A stretch of DNA of 64,000 nt from Pseudomonas sp. URMO17WK12:I2 (GCF_003253735.1 NZ_QKYW01000004.1:310001-374000), one strand, 5' to 3'; positions 11,137 to 20,231 are shown, numbered from the stretch's first letter. The notes: a model not told the origin generated them from the letters alone. Program-made: numbers and translations.

Positions 11137-13282
11137 CACGCTGACCTCGCCGGGCAAGAGCCAGGACCCGCTACGCCAGGGCCTGGTGCTGCTATGCCGG
11201 CAGCTCGGCCGCCCGGTGAGCGACGCCGAACTGGCCGACGGCATCGCCCTGGATCAGGGCCGCCTGCCGCTGCGCATGGTGCCGCGTGCCCTGCGCCGTG
11301 CCGATATCGTCGCCCAGGTCAGCGAGGAAAGGTTGCAACGTATCGACGGTTACCTGCTACCCGCCTTGCTGCTGCTCAACGACGGACGCTGTGTGGTGCT
11401 GGTCGACCAGCACGGCGAGCAGGCCGAGATCCTCGTGCCGCACAGTAACGGCGGCGTGCAGCAACTGCCGGTCGCCGACCTTGAGTCGCTCTACAGCGGC
11501 ATGGCGGTGTTCGCCAAGTGCCGTTATCGCCCGGACGGGCGCGCCGAGGAATTCGCCAGCCCGACCCGCGAGCACTGGTTCTACGGCGCGCTCAAGCGCC
11601 TGCGCCGCTCCTATGCCGAAGTGGCCGTGGCCGCCTTTATCGCCAACCTGTTGGCCATTGCCGCCGCGCTGTTCGCCATGCAGGTCTACGACCGCGTGGT
11701 GCCCAACGCAGCCTTCGACACCCTGTGGGTGCTGGCCAGCGGCGTGGCCCTGGCCATCGTCCTGGAAAGCCTGCTGCGCGGGCTGCGTGCCCACCTGCTC
11801 ACCACCCTGGGCAAGCGCCTGGATCTGCAGCTTTCATCATTGTTGTTCGAGCGCGTGCTCAACACCCGCCTGGGCGCCAAGCCGGCGTCGGTGGGTGCCT
11901 TCAGCACGCAGATTCGCGAGTTCGAGTCGGTGCGCGAATTCTTCACCTCGTCCAGCGCGGCGGTGATCAGCGACCTGCCCTTCGTGTTCATCTTCCTGCT
12001 GATCATCGCCCTGATCGGCGGCCATGTGGTCTGGGTGCCGGTGGTCGCCGCCGTGCTGATGATCCTCCCCGGCCTGCTCGCCCAGGGCCGCCTGGCAAGG
12101 CTGTCGCGGCAGAACCTGCGCGAAGGCTCGGTGAAGAACGGCATCCTGCTCGAGTCCATCGAGCACCTGGAGACGGTCAAGGCCAGTCGCGCCGAAGGTC
12201 GCTGCATGCACCTGTGGGAAACCCTTACCGCGCAACTCGCCGGCAGCGCGATGAAAACCCAGAGCCTGACCTCGGCGCTCAGCTACGGGGTGAGCACCGT
12301 GCAGCAGCTGTGCTACGTCGGCGTGGTGGTGTTCGGTGTGTACCGCATCAGCGACGGTTACCTGAGCATGGGTGCCCTGGTCGCCTGCTCGATCCTGGCG
12401 GCGCGCACCATTGCGCCGCTGTCGCAGATCGCCGGCATTCTCGGCCGCTGGCAGCACACCAAGGTGGCCCTCGAAGGCCTCGACCAGCTGATGACCGGCC
12501 CGGTCGAGCGGCCTGCCGGCCAGCGTTTTGTGCGCAAGGAACACCTCGCTGGTGATTATCGCCTCGAACAGCTGCGCCTCGCCCATGACGACGCGCCGCC
12601 CATCGTCGACATCAACGCCCTGAGCATCCGCGCCGGCGAGCGGGTTGCCCTGCTGGGCGGCAACGGTGCCGGCAAATCCACCCTGCTGCGCCTGCTCGCC
12701 GGGCTGCTCGACCCGAGCGCCGGGCGGGTGATGGTCGACGATATCAGCCTGACCCAGATCGACCCCGCCGACCGCCGTCGGCATATCGGCTACCTGCCCC
12801 AGGACATCGCATTGTTCTACGGCACCCTGCGTGACAACCTCAACCTGGAAGGCGCGGCGCTCAGTGACGAGGAGCTGTTCGAGGCGCTGGATGGCGTCGG
12901 CCTCGGCGCCTGGGTGCGCAGCCATCCGCTGGGTCTGGACATGCCCATCCAGGGCAACGCCAGCCTGTCCGGCGGCCAGCGCCAGGCGGTCGGGCTGGTA
13001 CGCGTGCTGGTGCAGGATCCGCCCATCGTGCTGCTCGACGAACCCACCTCGTCCTTCGACCAGACCAGCGAGAAGCAGGTGGTCGACTACCTGCAGCAAT
13101 GGCTAACCGGGCGCACCCTGATCCTGGTGACCCACAAGAAGGTCATGCTCTCGCTGGTCGAGCGCGCGGTGGTGATGCGCCAGGGTCGGGTGATCATGGA
13201 CGGCGCCCTGGATCAGGTGGTGCAGGACAACGTGGTGAACGCGCCCCAAGAGCTGCGGGGAGGCAATCATGCCGTCCAATGA
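11126..13282 (+). CDS. Type I secretion ABC transporter, permease/ATPase (LapB-like)
   Basis: This 718-residue inner membrane ABC exporter energises secretion of the adhesin. Residues 1-140 form a C39-like domain that lacks an obvious peptidase cysteine motif, as expected for exporters of RTX adhesins that do not cleave a leader. Membrane segments follow (about 165-440). The ATPase domain has Walker A GGNGAGKST near residue 510, signature LSGGQ near 613 and Walker B VLLDEPT near 635. The length equals my recollection of P. fluorescens LapB. The gene overlaps its neighbours by 11 and 14 nt, so translation is probably coupled. Confidence 0.93.
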   Translation: MDPDTLTSPGKSQDPLRQGLVLLCRQLGRPVSDAELADGIALDQGRLPLRMVPRALRRADIVAQVSEERLQRIDGYLLPALLLLNDGRCVVLVDQHGEQAEILVPHSNGGVQQLPVADLESLYSGMAVFAKCRYRPDGRAEEFASPTREHWFYGALKRLRRSYAEVAVAAFIANLLAIAAALFAMQVYDRVVPNAAFDTLWVLASGVALAIVLESLLRGLRAHLLTTLGKRLDLQLSSLLFERVLNTRLGAKPASVGAFSTQIREFESVREFFTSSSAAVISDLPFVFIFLLIIALIGGHVVWVPVVAAVLMILPGLLAQGRLARLSRQNLREGSVKNGILLESIEHLETVKASRAEGRCMHLWETLTAQLAGSAMKTQSLTSALSYGVSTVQQLCYVGVVVFGVYRISDGYLSMGALVACSILAARTIAPLSQIAGILGRWQHTKVALEGLDQLMTGPVERPAGQRFVRKEHLAGDYRLEQLRLAHDDAPPIVDINALSIRAGERVALLGGNGAGKSTLLRLLAGLLDPSAGRVMVDDISLTQIDPADRRRHIGYLPQDIALFYGTLRDNLNLEGAALSDEELFEALDGVGLGAWVRSHPLGLDMPIQGNASLSGGQRQAVGLVRVLVQDPPIVLLDEPTSSFDQTSEKQVVDYLQQWLTGRTLILVTHKKVMLSLVERAVVMRQGRVIMDGALDQVVQDNVVNAPQELRGGNHAVQ

Positions 13283-14447
13283 CCGCCTGCGTCGGCAGCT
13301 CGACGACCCCCTGCTGAGCGCCACCCATCCGCTGTTCAGGCCCTTGTTGTGGACGGTGTTGGCTACCGTGCTGCTGTTCATCGCCTGGGCGGCCTGGGCC
13401 GAGCTCGATGAGGTGACCCGCGGCGATGGTCGCGTGGTGCCCTTCACCCGCATCCAGAAGATCCAGAGCCTGGAGGGCGGCATTCTCGATCGCCTGCTGG
13501 TCGGCGAAGGCGATCTGGTGGAGGTTGGCCAGCCCCTGGTGCGCCTCGACGAGACACGCTTTCGCACCTCCTTTCAGGAGTCGGCCAACCAGTCGGCGGC
13601 GCTGCGCGCCACCATCGCGCGCCTGGATGCCGAAGTGCTGGGCAAGGACCACATCGCGTTTCCCGATGGCATCGACCCCACCAGCGCCCTCGCCCGCTCC
13701 GAGCAGGAGCTGTTCAAGTCGCGGCGCGACAAGCTGCAGGAGGGCATCAGCGCCATCAACCGGCAGGTCCGCCTGTCACAGCAGCAGCTCGATCTGGTCG
13801 AGCCGCTGGTGGCCAAACGCGCCGTGAGCCAGATGGAGGCGCTCAAGCTCAGCCAGGAAATCGCCACCCTCAACGGCAAGCTCAGCGAGTTGCGCAGCAG
13901 CTATTTCCAGGACGCCTACACCGAACGGCAGAGCAAGAAGAGCGAGCTCAGTGCCCTGGAGCCTATCGTCCAGCAACGTCAGGATCAGCTGCGCCGCACC
14001 GAGATCCTTTCGCCGGTACGCGGTCGGGTCAACACCGTGCTGATCAACACCCGCGGCGGGGTCATCCAGCCCGGTGAGCCGATCATGGAAGTGATCCCGG
14101 TCGAGGATCAGTTGCTCATCGAGGCGCGCATCAAGCCGCGCGACGTCGCCTTTCTGGTGCCGGGCATGCCCACCAAGGTGAAGATCACCGCCTACGACTA
14201 CAGCATCTACGGGTACCTGACCGGCACCCTGGAGCAGATCAGCGCCGACACCATTTTCGAGGAAACCGCCCAGGGCAAGGAGTTCTACTACGAGGTGCTG
14301 ATCAAGACCGACGGCAGCCAGCTCAAGCGCCGTGACGAAATCCTGCCGATCATTCCCGGCATGGTGGCCGAGGTGGATATTCTCAGTGGCAAGCGCACGG
14401 TACTCAATTACCTGCTCAGGCCACTGCTCAAGGCCCAGCTTTATTAG
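13269..14447 (+). CDS. HlyD-family periplasmic adaptor of type I secretion (LapC-like)
   Basis: This 392-residue membrane fusion protein bridges the ABC transporter and the TolC-like channel. There is one N-terminal membrane anchor (LLWTVLATVLLFIAWAAWAE), then a biotinyl-lipoyl-like half (GGILDRLLVGEGDLVEVGQ), a long helical hairpin (about residues 90-230) and the second lipoyl half with PVRGRVNTVLINTRGGVIQPG. The C-terminal PGMVAEVDILSGKRTVLNYL segment is the classical HlyD signature. It is the last gene of the operon. A hairpin at 14451-14473 follows but has no U-tract. Confidence 0.92.
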   Translation: MPSNDRLRRQLDDPLLSATHPLFRPLLWTVLATVLLFIAWAAWAELDEVTRGDGRVVPFTRIQKIQSLEGGILDRLLVGEGDLVEVGQPLVRLDETRFRTSFQESANQSAALRATIARLDAEVLGKDHIAFPDGIDPTSALARSEQELFKSRRDKLQEGISAINRQVRLSQQQLDLVEPLVAKRAVSQMEALKLSQEIATLNGKLSELRSSYFQDAYTERQSKKSELSALEPIVQQRQDQLRRTEILSPVRGRVNTVLINTRGGVIQPGEPIMEVIPVEDQLLIEARIKPRDVAFLVPGMPTKVKITAYDYSIYGYLTGTLEQISADTIFEETAQGKEFYYEVLIKTDGSQLKRRDEILPIIPGMVAEVDILSGKRTVLNYLLRPLLKAQLY

Positions 14448-14844
14448 ACCCCGCCCATGATCTTTCTGGGCGGCTTACGGGCAACTACAAGGCAGAAGCG
14501 GCCTGTCGTAGGGTGGACGACGCTTCATCCGTCCACCGCTCTGCGATTGCAATGGTGGATGAAAAGAGCGTCATCCACCCTACATAGAGAACGGCCGCTA
14601 GCGCCACATAGCAGTCGATATGGATAAAGCCGGCATGAAGACCGTAAGCAGGTTCTTAGGCTCAAAGAAGAAAAACGCCTCGTCTGATTAATCACAAAGT
14701 GCGATGGAGAGCCGCCCGGGCGCGTGCTATTACAAAGCCAGTGGCGCGTGTATCCCACCTGGGCGTCGGCCCCCGGCCGATTTACCCACAGGCCGATCAC
14801 GCCGCTGGAACGTCTGGAAATAACCGCTCTCGAGGATCAGGGAA
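14448..14844. other. Intergenic stretch between secretion operon and tad-like trio
   Basis: About 400 bp without a convincing gene. It holds a hairpin just after the HlyD-like gene (CCGCCCA/TGGGCGG, 14451-14473, no T-run) and a 101-bp palindromic repeat at 14498-14598. The remaining 14599-14844 is ordinary sequence that should contain the promoter for the TadE-like gene. I could not pick a convincing -35/-10 pair. Confidence 0.6.
14498..14598. repeat. Palindromic GTAGGGTGGA-type intergenic repeat
   Basis: An imperfect inverted repeat bounded by GCGGCC and GGCCGC. The left arm contains GTAGGGTGGACGACGCTTCA (starting 14508) and the right arm its near complement ending in TCATCCACCCTAC (14583). 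From memory, similar GTAGGGTGGAT..ATCCACCCTAC palindromes are dispersed in several Pseudomonas genomes. It could be a REP/MITE-like element or an RNA hairpin. Only one copy is in this window. Confidence 0.6.
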
Positions 14845-15312
14845 GTGCCTCACTCAGCTGGGTCTGGCTCGGCTTACCGGCAGCGCGGCGCTGCCGCCGT
14901 CGAGTTCTCGATCGCCTTCATCATATTTTTCCTGATTCTCTACGGGCTGGTCGGCTACAGCATCCCGTTTCTGCTCAGCGCCACCTACCAGGAGCTGGCC
15001 ACCGAAGCCCTGCGTGATGCCATTCGCTCCCCCGATACCCGCGCGCCCACCCCAGAGCAGATCGCCCTGCATCAGCAACGCGTACAGCAGAGCGTGCGCA
15101 ATTCGTGGCTGCCATCAGCCTGGGCGCAACCATGCGAGGGTTATGACGGCTTTCTGAAAACCGGCGCGGTGTGGAGCGTGTGCGTGCGCCATAGCGAACC
15201 GGAACGCATCATGCCGCCCTTCTCGATTCTCGGCTGGAAGGTGCCCCAGTTACCGGACGAAATCCGCGGCGAAGCGAGAATCCGCCTGTATGGCAATGGC
15301 GCGGGAGGCTAA
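14845..15312 (+). CDS. TadE-like pseudopilin (first of two)
   Basis: This 155-residue protein has a short basic leader, then RQRGAAAVEFSI with a class IVb prepilin-type site (G followed by AAAVEF) and one hydrophobic helix to about residue 45. That is the architecture of TadE minor pseudopilins of Flp pili. GTG at 14845 is the start in this frame; the N-terminus is therefore less certain. The C-terminal half has two Cys (PCEGYDG and SVCVRH). It is paralogous to the third gene of the trio: both share the WLP.(S/A/E).W segment and a VP(Q)LP/IPSLP ending. Confidence 0.75.
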   Translation: MPHSAGSGSAYRQRGAAAVEFSIAFIIFFLILYGLVGYSIPFLLSATYQELATEALRDAIRSPDTRAPTPEQIALHQQRVQQSVRNSWLPSAWAQPCEGYDGFLKTGAVWSVCVRHSEPERIMPPFSILGWKVPQLPDEIRGEARIRLYGNGAGG

Positions 15313-15314
15313 GC

Positions 15315-17390
15315 ATGCACAGCTATCGACCTGCAGCTGACCGCCAGCGAGGCGCTTTCAGCATGCTGAGTGCGGCGACCCTGGTCATGGCCATCCTGTT
15401 TCTGGCACTGGTGATCGACAGCGGCCGCCTGTACCTCGAACAACGCAACCTGCAGAAACTGGCGGACACCGCGGCGTTGGAGTCCATATCGCGGCTCGCT
15501 TCCGGCAACTGCGCGCTGGATACAGCCCTCGCCCAGGTCTATGCCGTTGAAAACGCCGCATCCTACGGTTTCGTCGCAGGCGCCGGGCGCGCGCTGAGCT
15601 CGTCCTGCGTGAGCGTTTCGATCATCGATGGCCTGCGCGTACCGGTCGCCGACGCGGCCAATGGTCGGGCGGTTCGCGTGGTGACCAGCAGCCAGGTACC
15701 CGCCAGCATCGTGGTGCGCTCTGGCAGCCTGTTCGGACTCGGCGACAATGACAGCGTAAGCCTGCAAGCCGTCGCGGTAGCCGAGAAGGACAGCGACCCG
15801 CTGACGGTCTTCAGCGTCGGCGCGCAGCTGCTGGACCTCAATGCCAATGGGCTGTTGCCCAGGCTACTCAAAGCTGCCGGCGTGAACGTCAGCGGGCTGA
15901 CATTACTCGATTCGCAAGGGCTGGCGAATACCCAGATCACCCCGGGCGGTTTGCTGCAGGCGCTGGGTGTGAATGTCGGTATCAATCAGCTGAAGGCGCT
16001 TACACCCGAGGGCCTGGCAACCCTGGTGGATACCCGGGTCGGCGCGGTGGGTATCCAGAGGCTGGTCGACGTTTCTGCCAACCTGGCCGGTAACAACCAG
16101 GCGCTGGCCGCCGACATCCGGGCACTGGGCGCCACGCTGGCAAATTCGCAGTTGAACAACGCCACGGTAAACCTGCTGGCGACCGACGAACGCCCCGGCC
16201 TGTTGAAGCTGGTAACCGGTCCCGGCCAGGCGCTGGGGTCGGCGCTGGATGCCAGGCTGACGCTCGGTGATCTATTATCCACAGGCCTGATGACTGCCGT
16301 TCAAGGGCGCGGTCTGCTGATGGATCAGCTGAATCTTCTCGGCCTGGTAAAGGTGGAGCTTGGCATCATCGAGCCGCCCTCCATCGGTATCGGCCCGCTG
16401 GGTACCACCGCCTTCAACGCACAAGCTCGCCTGCATATCGATATCGATAGCACCGGCACGCCCCTGGCGAGCCCTCTGCTCAATATGCTCGGCACCTCGA
16501 TCAAGCTGCCGATCATTCTCGACCTGGCAAGCGCCAAAGGCGAGCTGACCGCTATCGACTGCTCGCGCGCAGAGCCCGAAGCGACCATCGAAGTCGAATC
16601 CACCGTCGGCAACATCTGCATCGGCACCATGCCCAATGGTTCGCGGTGGTCGACCCGCGCCAGTTGTACCGAGTCGAACCTGCAGGACGCCAGCATTCTC
16701 AGGCTGCTGAACCTCGACCTGATCAGGGGCAAGGCCGCCGTACCGCTGATCGCTACCGGCAACAATCCTGTTCGCGATGAGCTGACCCTCGCCGAGGATG
16801 AGTCCGATATCACCCAGGTCAATAACCTGAAAATCGGCGACTCGATCACCAACCTGCTCTCCCAGGTCAGCCGGATGATCGGCGTTGGCGCGCCGAAGGG
16901 TGCCGATGGATACCCCGGCTTTACGCCTAGCCAGGCGGCGCAGATCGCGGACAGGTACCTGGCGACCTATCCCAACAAGGATGCCATCCGTGCGGCCCTG
17001 AAAGCGGATGGGCTGACCTGGCCCCGCCCGGTAGCGCTCCTGCTGGATACCACGATGCCCGATGAGTGGTACGGCAAGCTGCCACTGACCACCTGCACCA
17101 CCAACAAGGCCCAATGCCGCACCGAACTGATCAGCTCGTTACAGACCAAACCGCAGGCAGGGCTGCTCAGCAACGTCCTCACGGGGCTGGCCTCCTCCCT
17201 TGGCCTGAGCAGTAACTCCCAGCCCCTGTTGCTCACCATCCTGAATCCGGTTCTCGATGCACTCAAGCCAGTGCTCAACGCGGTGGGCAGTGCCGTCAGC
17301 AGCCTGCTCAGCAACCTCGGCCTGGATCTCGGCAAAAGCGAAATCAAGGTTCACAGCATCAGCTGCGGCATCCCGCAGCTGATCCGTTGA
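15315..17390 (+). CDS. TadG-like pilus-assembly-associated protein
   Basis: This 691-residue protein begins with RQRGAFSMLSAATLVMAILFLAL, then DSGRLYLEQRNLQKLADTAA, the diagnostic N-terminal region of TadG-like proteins (one membrane helix and a DxGR..LEQR..Q..AD.AAL motif). The rest is a large, presumably periplasmic, Leu/Asn-rich region rich in 'LLSNLGLDLG'-type runs without a von Willebrand MIDAS motif that I can recognise. It starts 2 nt after the first TadE-like stop and its last codons abut the second TadE-like gene, so the three form one operon. No tadA, tadB, tadC, rcpA or flp gene is in the window. Confidence 0.75.
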   Translation: MHSYRPAADRQRGAFSMLSAATLVMAILFLALVIDSGRLYLEQRNLQKLADTAALESISRLASGNCALDTALAQVYAVENAASYGFVAGAGRALSSSCVSVSIIDGLRVPVADAANGRAVRVVTSSQVPASIVVRSGSLFGLGDNDSVSLQAVAVAEKDSDPLTVFSVGAQLLDLNANGLLPRLLKAAGVNVSGLTLLDSQGLANTQITPGGLLQALGVNVGINQLKALTPEGLATLVDTRVGAVGIQRLVDVSANLAGNNQALAADIRALGATLANSQLNNATVNLLATDERPGLLKLVTGPGQALGSALDARLTLGDLLSTGLMTAVQGRGLLMDQLNLLGLVKVELGIIEPPSIGIGPLGTTAFNAQARLHIDIDSTGTPLASPLLNMLGTSIKLPIILDLASAKGELTAIDCSRAEPEATIEVESTVGNICIGTMPNGSRWSTRASCTESNLQDASILRLLNLDLIRGKAAVPLIATGNNPVRDELTLAEDESDITQVNNLKIGDSITNLLSQVSRMIGVGAPKGADGYPGFTPSQAAQIADRYLATYPNKDAIRAALKADGLTWPRPVALLLDTTMPDEWYGKLPLTTCTTNKAQCRTELISSLQTKPQAGLLSNVLTGLASSLGLSSNSQPLLLTILNPVLDALKPVLNAVGSAVSSLLSNLGLDLGKSEIKVHSISCGIPQLIR

Positions 17391-17398
17391 GGTGGGCG

Positions 17399-17947
17399 AT
17401 GAAGAGGGGGACGAGAAAAACCCAGCAAGGCGCCGTGGCCATCGAGTTCGCCATGCTGTTCGCGGTGTTCTTCGTGGTGGTGTACGGGATCATCGCCTAC
17501 AGCATTCCCATGCTGTTGCTGCTGACCTTCAAGCAGGTCAGCGCCGATGCGGCCCGCGCGACGTTGCAGGTCGATCCAGGCAATGCCGCCTATAGCCAGT
17601 TGCTCAGCCGGGAAATCACCGCGGTGGTACAACGCAGCTGGCTACCGGAAAGCTGGCGCAGCGGCGATTGCCCGGCGCCCGAGCAGGACGCCGCCGGCCT
17701 CGACTGGAGCCCGTTGCCAGGGCATGACGGGCAACCGTCCTACGGCAATATCGCCCTCGACAACCGCAACCCGAGCGCACCGCGCTATGTGCTGCACGTG
17801 TGCCTGCAACGTGGTTACAACCACGCTGGCCCCAGCGACCAGCGGGCCATCCTGCCCACCTTGCGGCTACTGGGCATCAGCATTCCCAGCCTGCCCGAGG
17901 AAAACGGCGAAGTGGTCATCCGCGGCGCCACCACAGTCACCCTCTGA
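17399..17947 (+). CDS. TadE-like pseudopilin (second of two)
   Basis: This 182-residue protein has N-terminus KTQQGAVAIEFAMLF, again a class IVb prepilin-like G^A..IEF site followed by one hydrophobic segment to about residue 40. ATG 17399 was preferred to an in-frame TTG at 17387 because GAGGTG lies 5-6 nt upstream of it. The remainder carries two cysteines (GDCPAPE, HVCLQRG) and aligns by eye with the TadE-like gene at 14845. It ends 12 bp from the convergent phoX gene. Confidence 0.78.
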   Translation: MKRGTRKTQQGAVAIEFAMLFAVFFVVVYGIIAYSIPMLLLLTFKQVSADAARATLQVDPGNAAYSQLLSREITAVVQRSWLPESWRSGDCPAPEQDAAGLDWSPLPGHDGQPSYGNIALDNRNPSAPRYVLHVCLQRGYNHAGPSDQRAILPTLRLLGISIPSLPEENGEVVIRGATTVTL

Positions 17948-17959
17948 ACAGGCCTCGGC

Positions 17960-19852
17960 TCAGGCGCCGATCACCCCGCCGTCGTCGCGGCTGATCACCA
18001 CCACCGTCGAGCGCGGATGCACGCCGGCCTGGTGGTCGGGGAAGCTCGAGCCGCCCTCTTCGCCCGGGTGCTGAATGCCCACGAACATGCTCTTGTAGTC
18101 CGGCGAGAAGGCCAGCCCGGTCACCTCGCAGCCCACCGGGCCGACCATGAAACGGCGGATCTCGCCCGTGTGCGGGTCGGCGCAGAGCATCTGGTTGTTG
18201 CCCATGCCGGCGTAGTCGCCCTTGTTGCTGTACTTGCCGTCGGTCTGGATCCACAGCCGGCCGCCGCCGTCGAAACCGACGCCGTCCGGGCTGTTGAACA
18301 TGTTGTCGGCATTGATCGCGTGGCTACCCTCCTGGGGCGTGCCGGCGTGCACCACCGGGTTGCCGGCGACCACGAACAGGTCCCAGTCGAAATCCATCGC
18401 GGCGGCATCGTCACCGTGCTCGCGCCAGCGCAGGATCTGCCCGTACAGGTTGTTGGCCCGCGGGTTCGGGCCGCCGACCGGCTGCCCGGGCTCGCCGCGC
18501 TTGCTGTTGTTGGTGAGGGTGCAATAGACCTGACCGTCCTTGGGGCTGACGGTGATCCACTCGGGGCGGTCCATGCGCGTGGCGCCTACCTGGGTGCCAG
18601 CCTGCCGCGCGCGAATCACCACCTCGGCCTGGTTGGCAAAGCCGTTCTCGGCAGTCAGACCATGCTTGCCAACCGTGAGCTCGATCCAGCGACCCCGGCC
18701 TTTCGGATGATCGGCGTCGCCATTGCCCTCGTCGAAGCGCGCCACGTACAACGTGCCCTGGTCGAGGATATGACGGTTGGCCTTGGCGTCGTCGCGATCC
18801 AGACGATCGCGGGTAATGAATTTGTAGATGAACTCGCCGCGCTCGTCATCGCCCATGTACACCACCACACGGCCATCGCCGGTGGTGGTCAGCGCCGCGT
18901 TCTCATGCTTGAAGCGACCCAGGGCGGTACGCTTGATCGGCTTGGCGGTCGGGTCGAAGGGGTCGATCTCGACGATCCAGCCATGGCGGTTCAGCTCGTT
19001 GGGATTCCTGGCGATATCGAAGCGCGGGTCGAAGCGGTGCCATTCGTTCTCGGCGCTGGCATGCAGCACGCTGAAGCGCTTCTGGTCGGGGGTGAACTGC
19101 AGGTTGGCATCGCTGCTGCCAAAGCAGTCGCTGAAGTTCTCTTCGCAGGTCAGGTAGGTACCCCAGGGAGTCTTGCCACTCGAGCAGTTCTGGAAGGTGC
19201 CCAGCACCTCGATACCAAGCGGGTCGGCCTCGGTCTTGAGCAGCTCATGGCCGCGGGCCGGGCCGCTCACCTCGATCGGCAGGTTGCCATGCACCCGGCG
19301 GTTGTATGGCGAGCCCTGCACGAAGGCCCAGCCGTCCCCACCGCGACGCACCTCGATCACCGTCACGCCCTCGGCGTTCTGTGCCTTGCGCACGTCCTCG
19401 GCGGATTTCGGCAGGCCGCCATGGGCCAGCAGATAGCGGTAATTCACGTATTCGTTGTTGATGGCCATCAGCGCGCGATCCGGGTCGCCGGGCCAGGGGA
19501 AGAAGCTCATGCCATCGGTATTGTCACCGAACTGCAGCAGCTGCTCGGCCGCACTGTTGCTGCCGTCGCCCTTGAACGCCGGGCCGCCGGCATGCAACGG
19601 CTGGCCCCAGCTGATCAGCGGGCGGAACGAATAGCCGGGCGGCAGGGTGATGGTGTCGGCCGTGGAAGCAGTCAGGTTGCCGAAACCCAGCAGCGGGCTG
19701 GGCACGCTGGCCTTGATCGAATCGGCCAGTACGCTGCGGCTCAGCAGACCGCCGCCGAGAAACAGTGCCGCGCCGGTCAGCGCCCCGGCACCGATGAAAC
19801 GGCGACGGGAAAGGGTCAGGCGTTCGAGGTCGGTCAATTGATCGTCATGCAT
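17960..19852 (-). CDS. phoX: PhoX-family alkaline phosphatase, Tat-exported
   Basis: This 630-residue protein has a twin-arginine signal (SRRRFIGAG at residues 15-23, then a hydrophobic stretch ending near VLAD), as in PhoX, which is exported folded with its metal cofactor. The body shows PhoX/DUF839 features: TYLTCEENFSDCFG, GRFKHENAAL, VVYMGDDERGEFIYKF, RMDRPEWITVSPKDGQVYCTLTNN and NSPDGVGFDGGGRLWIQTDG. It releases phosphate from organic phosphates in the periplasm. ATG 19852 is preceded by GGAG (8 nt); a GTG one codon upstream is also possible. A Pho box lies upstream, so phosphate starvation probably induces it. Confidence 0.92.
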   Translation of the reverse strand: MHDDQLTDLERLTLSRRRFIGAGALTGAALFLGGGLLSRSVLADSIKASVPSPLLGFGNLTASTADTITLPPGYSFRPLISWGQPLHAGGPAFKGDGSNSAAEQLLQFGDNTDGMSFFPWPGDPDRALMAINNEYVNYRYLLAHGGLPKSAEDVRKAQNAEGVTVIEVRRGGDGWAFVQGSPYNRRVHGNLPIEVSGPARGHELLKTEADPLGIEVLGTFQNCSSGKTPWGTYLTCEENFSDCFGSSDANLQFTPDQKRFSVLHASAENEWHRFDPRFDIARNPNELNRHGWIVEIDPFDPTAKPIKRTALGRFKHENAALTTTGDGRVVVYMGDDERGEFIYKFITRDRLDRDDAKANRHILDQGTLYVARFDEGNGDADHPKGRGRWIELTVGKHGLTAENGFANQAEVVIRARQAGTQVGATRMDRPEWITVSPKDGQVYCTLTNNSKRGEPGQPVGGPNPRANNLYGQILRWREHGDDAAAMDFDWDLFVVAGNPVVHAGTPQEGSHAINADNMFNSPDGVGFDGGGRLWIQTDGKYSNKGDYAGMGNNQMLCADPHTGEIRRFMVGPVGCEVTGLAFSPDYKSMFVGIQHPGEEGGSSFPDHQAGVHPRSTVVVISRDDGGVIGA

Positions 19853-19885
19853 CACGGCGCTCCAGCGTTCTTCTGATGCGCAGGG

Positions 19886-19930
19886 AAGCTAGGCAAATAA
19901 GATGACGATTGGATGACCATTCGGTGAATT
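19886..19930 (-). promoter_or_regulatory. Pho box and -10 of the phoX promoter
   Basis: On the minus strand two 7-mers, TGGTCAT and TCGTCAT, are separated by 4 nt (CCAA), giving the 11-bp period of PhoB half-sites (consensus CTGTCAT). A weaker third unit lies upstream (19924-19930). Exactly 10 nt downstream of the proximal half-site is TAGCTT (plus-strand 19886-19891), a plausible -10, and there is no good -35, as in PhoB-activated promoters. The predicted leader to phoX is about 25-30 nt. Confidence 0.75.
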
Positions 19931-20231
19931 GGCCCTCGACAGGGCACACGAACGCCACTGCAAGCTATACACATTTATCGTGATCGAAGCTGTGGATAAG
20001 CTGGTAGCGGTCGCTTACACGCCTAGTGCCACGCGCAATCCATAGCATTGATCAGGAATTGAGCATCCGGCATCGGTTATGCACAGATACCCTGGATAAG
20101 ATCTTTAATCACCTGTGGATATAGTTGCACAGGCCAGTAATTACGGTGCTTTCAAACAGGCTGATCAATCCTTGAACAGCCTATTTGGCCCCGTTACGCG
20201 ACAGATCACCTGGGCACTTCCCTGAAACCAC
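19931..20231. other. Intergenic DnaA-box cluster upstream of parD-like gene
   Basis: No gene is seen here. Within about 160 bp there are a perfect DnaA box TGTGGATAA (19991-19999) and near matches CTATACACA (19965-19973), TTATGCACA (20077-20085) and TGTGGATAT (20114-20122). The stretch is more AT-rich than its surroundings. It may only be promoter DNA; a DnaA-titrating or regulatory role is an inference. Confidence 0.5.

Noticed and set aside
14451..14473. CCGCCCA/TGGGCGG hairpin as terminator of the secretion operon
   Set aside because: 7-bp stem with no T-run, so it is mentioned only within the intergenic entry.
18017..19876. 619-codon plus-strand frame opposite phoX
   Set aside because: Shadow of phoX codon bias; phoX has Tat signal, family motifs and a Pho box.
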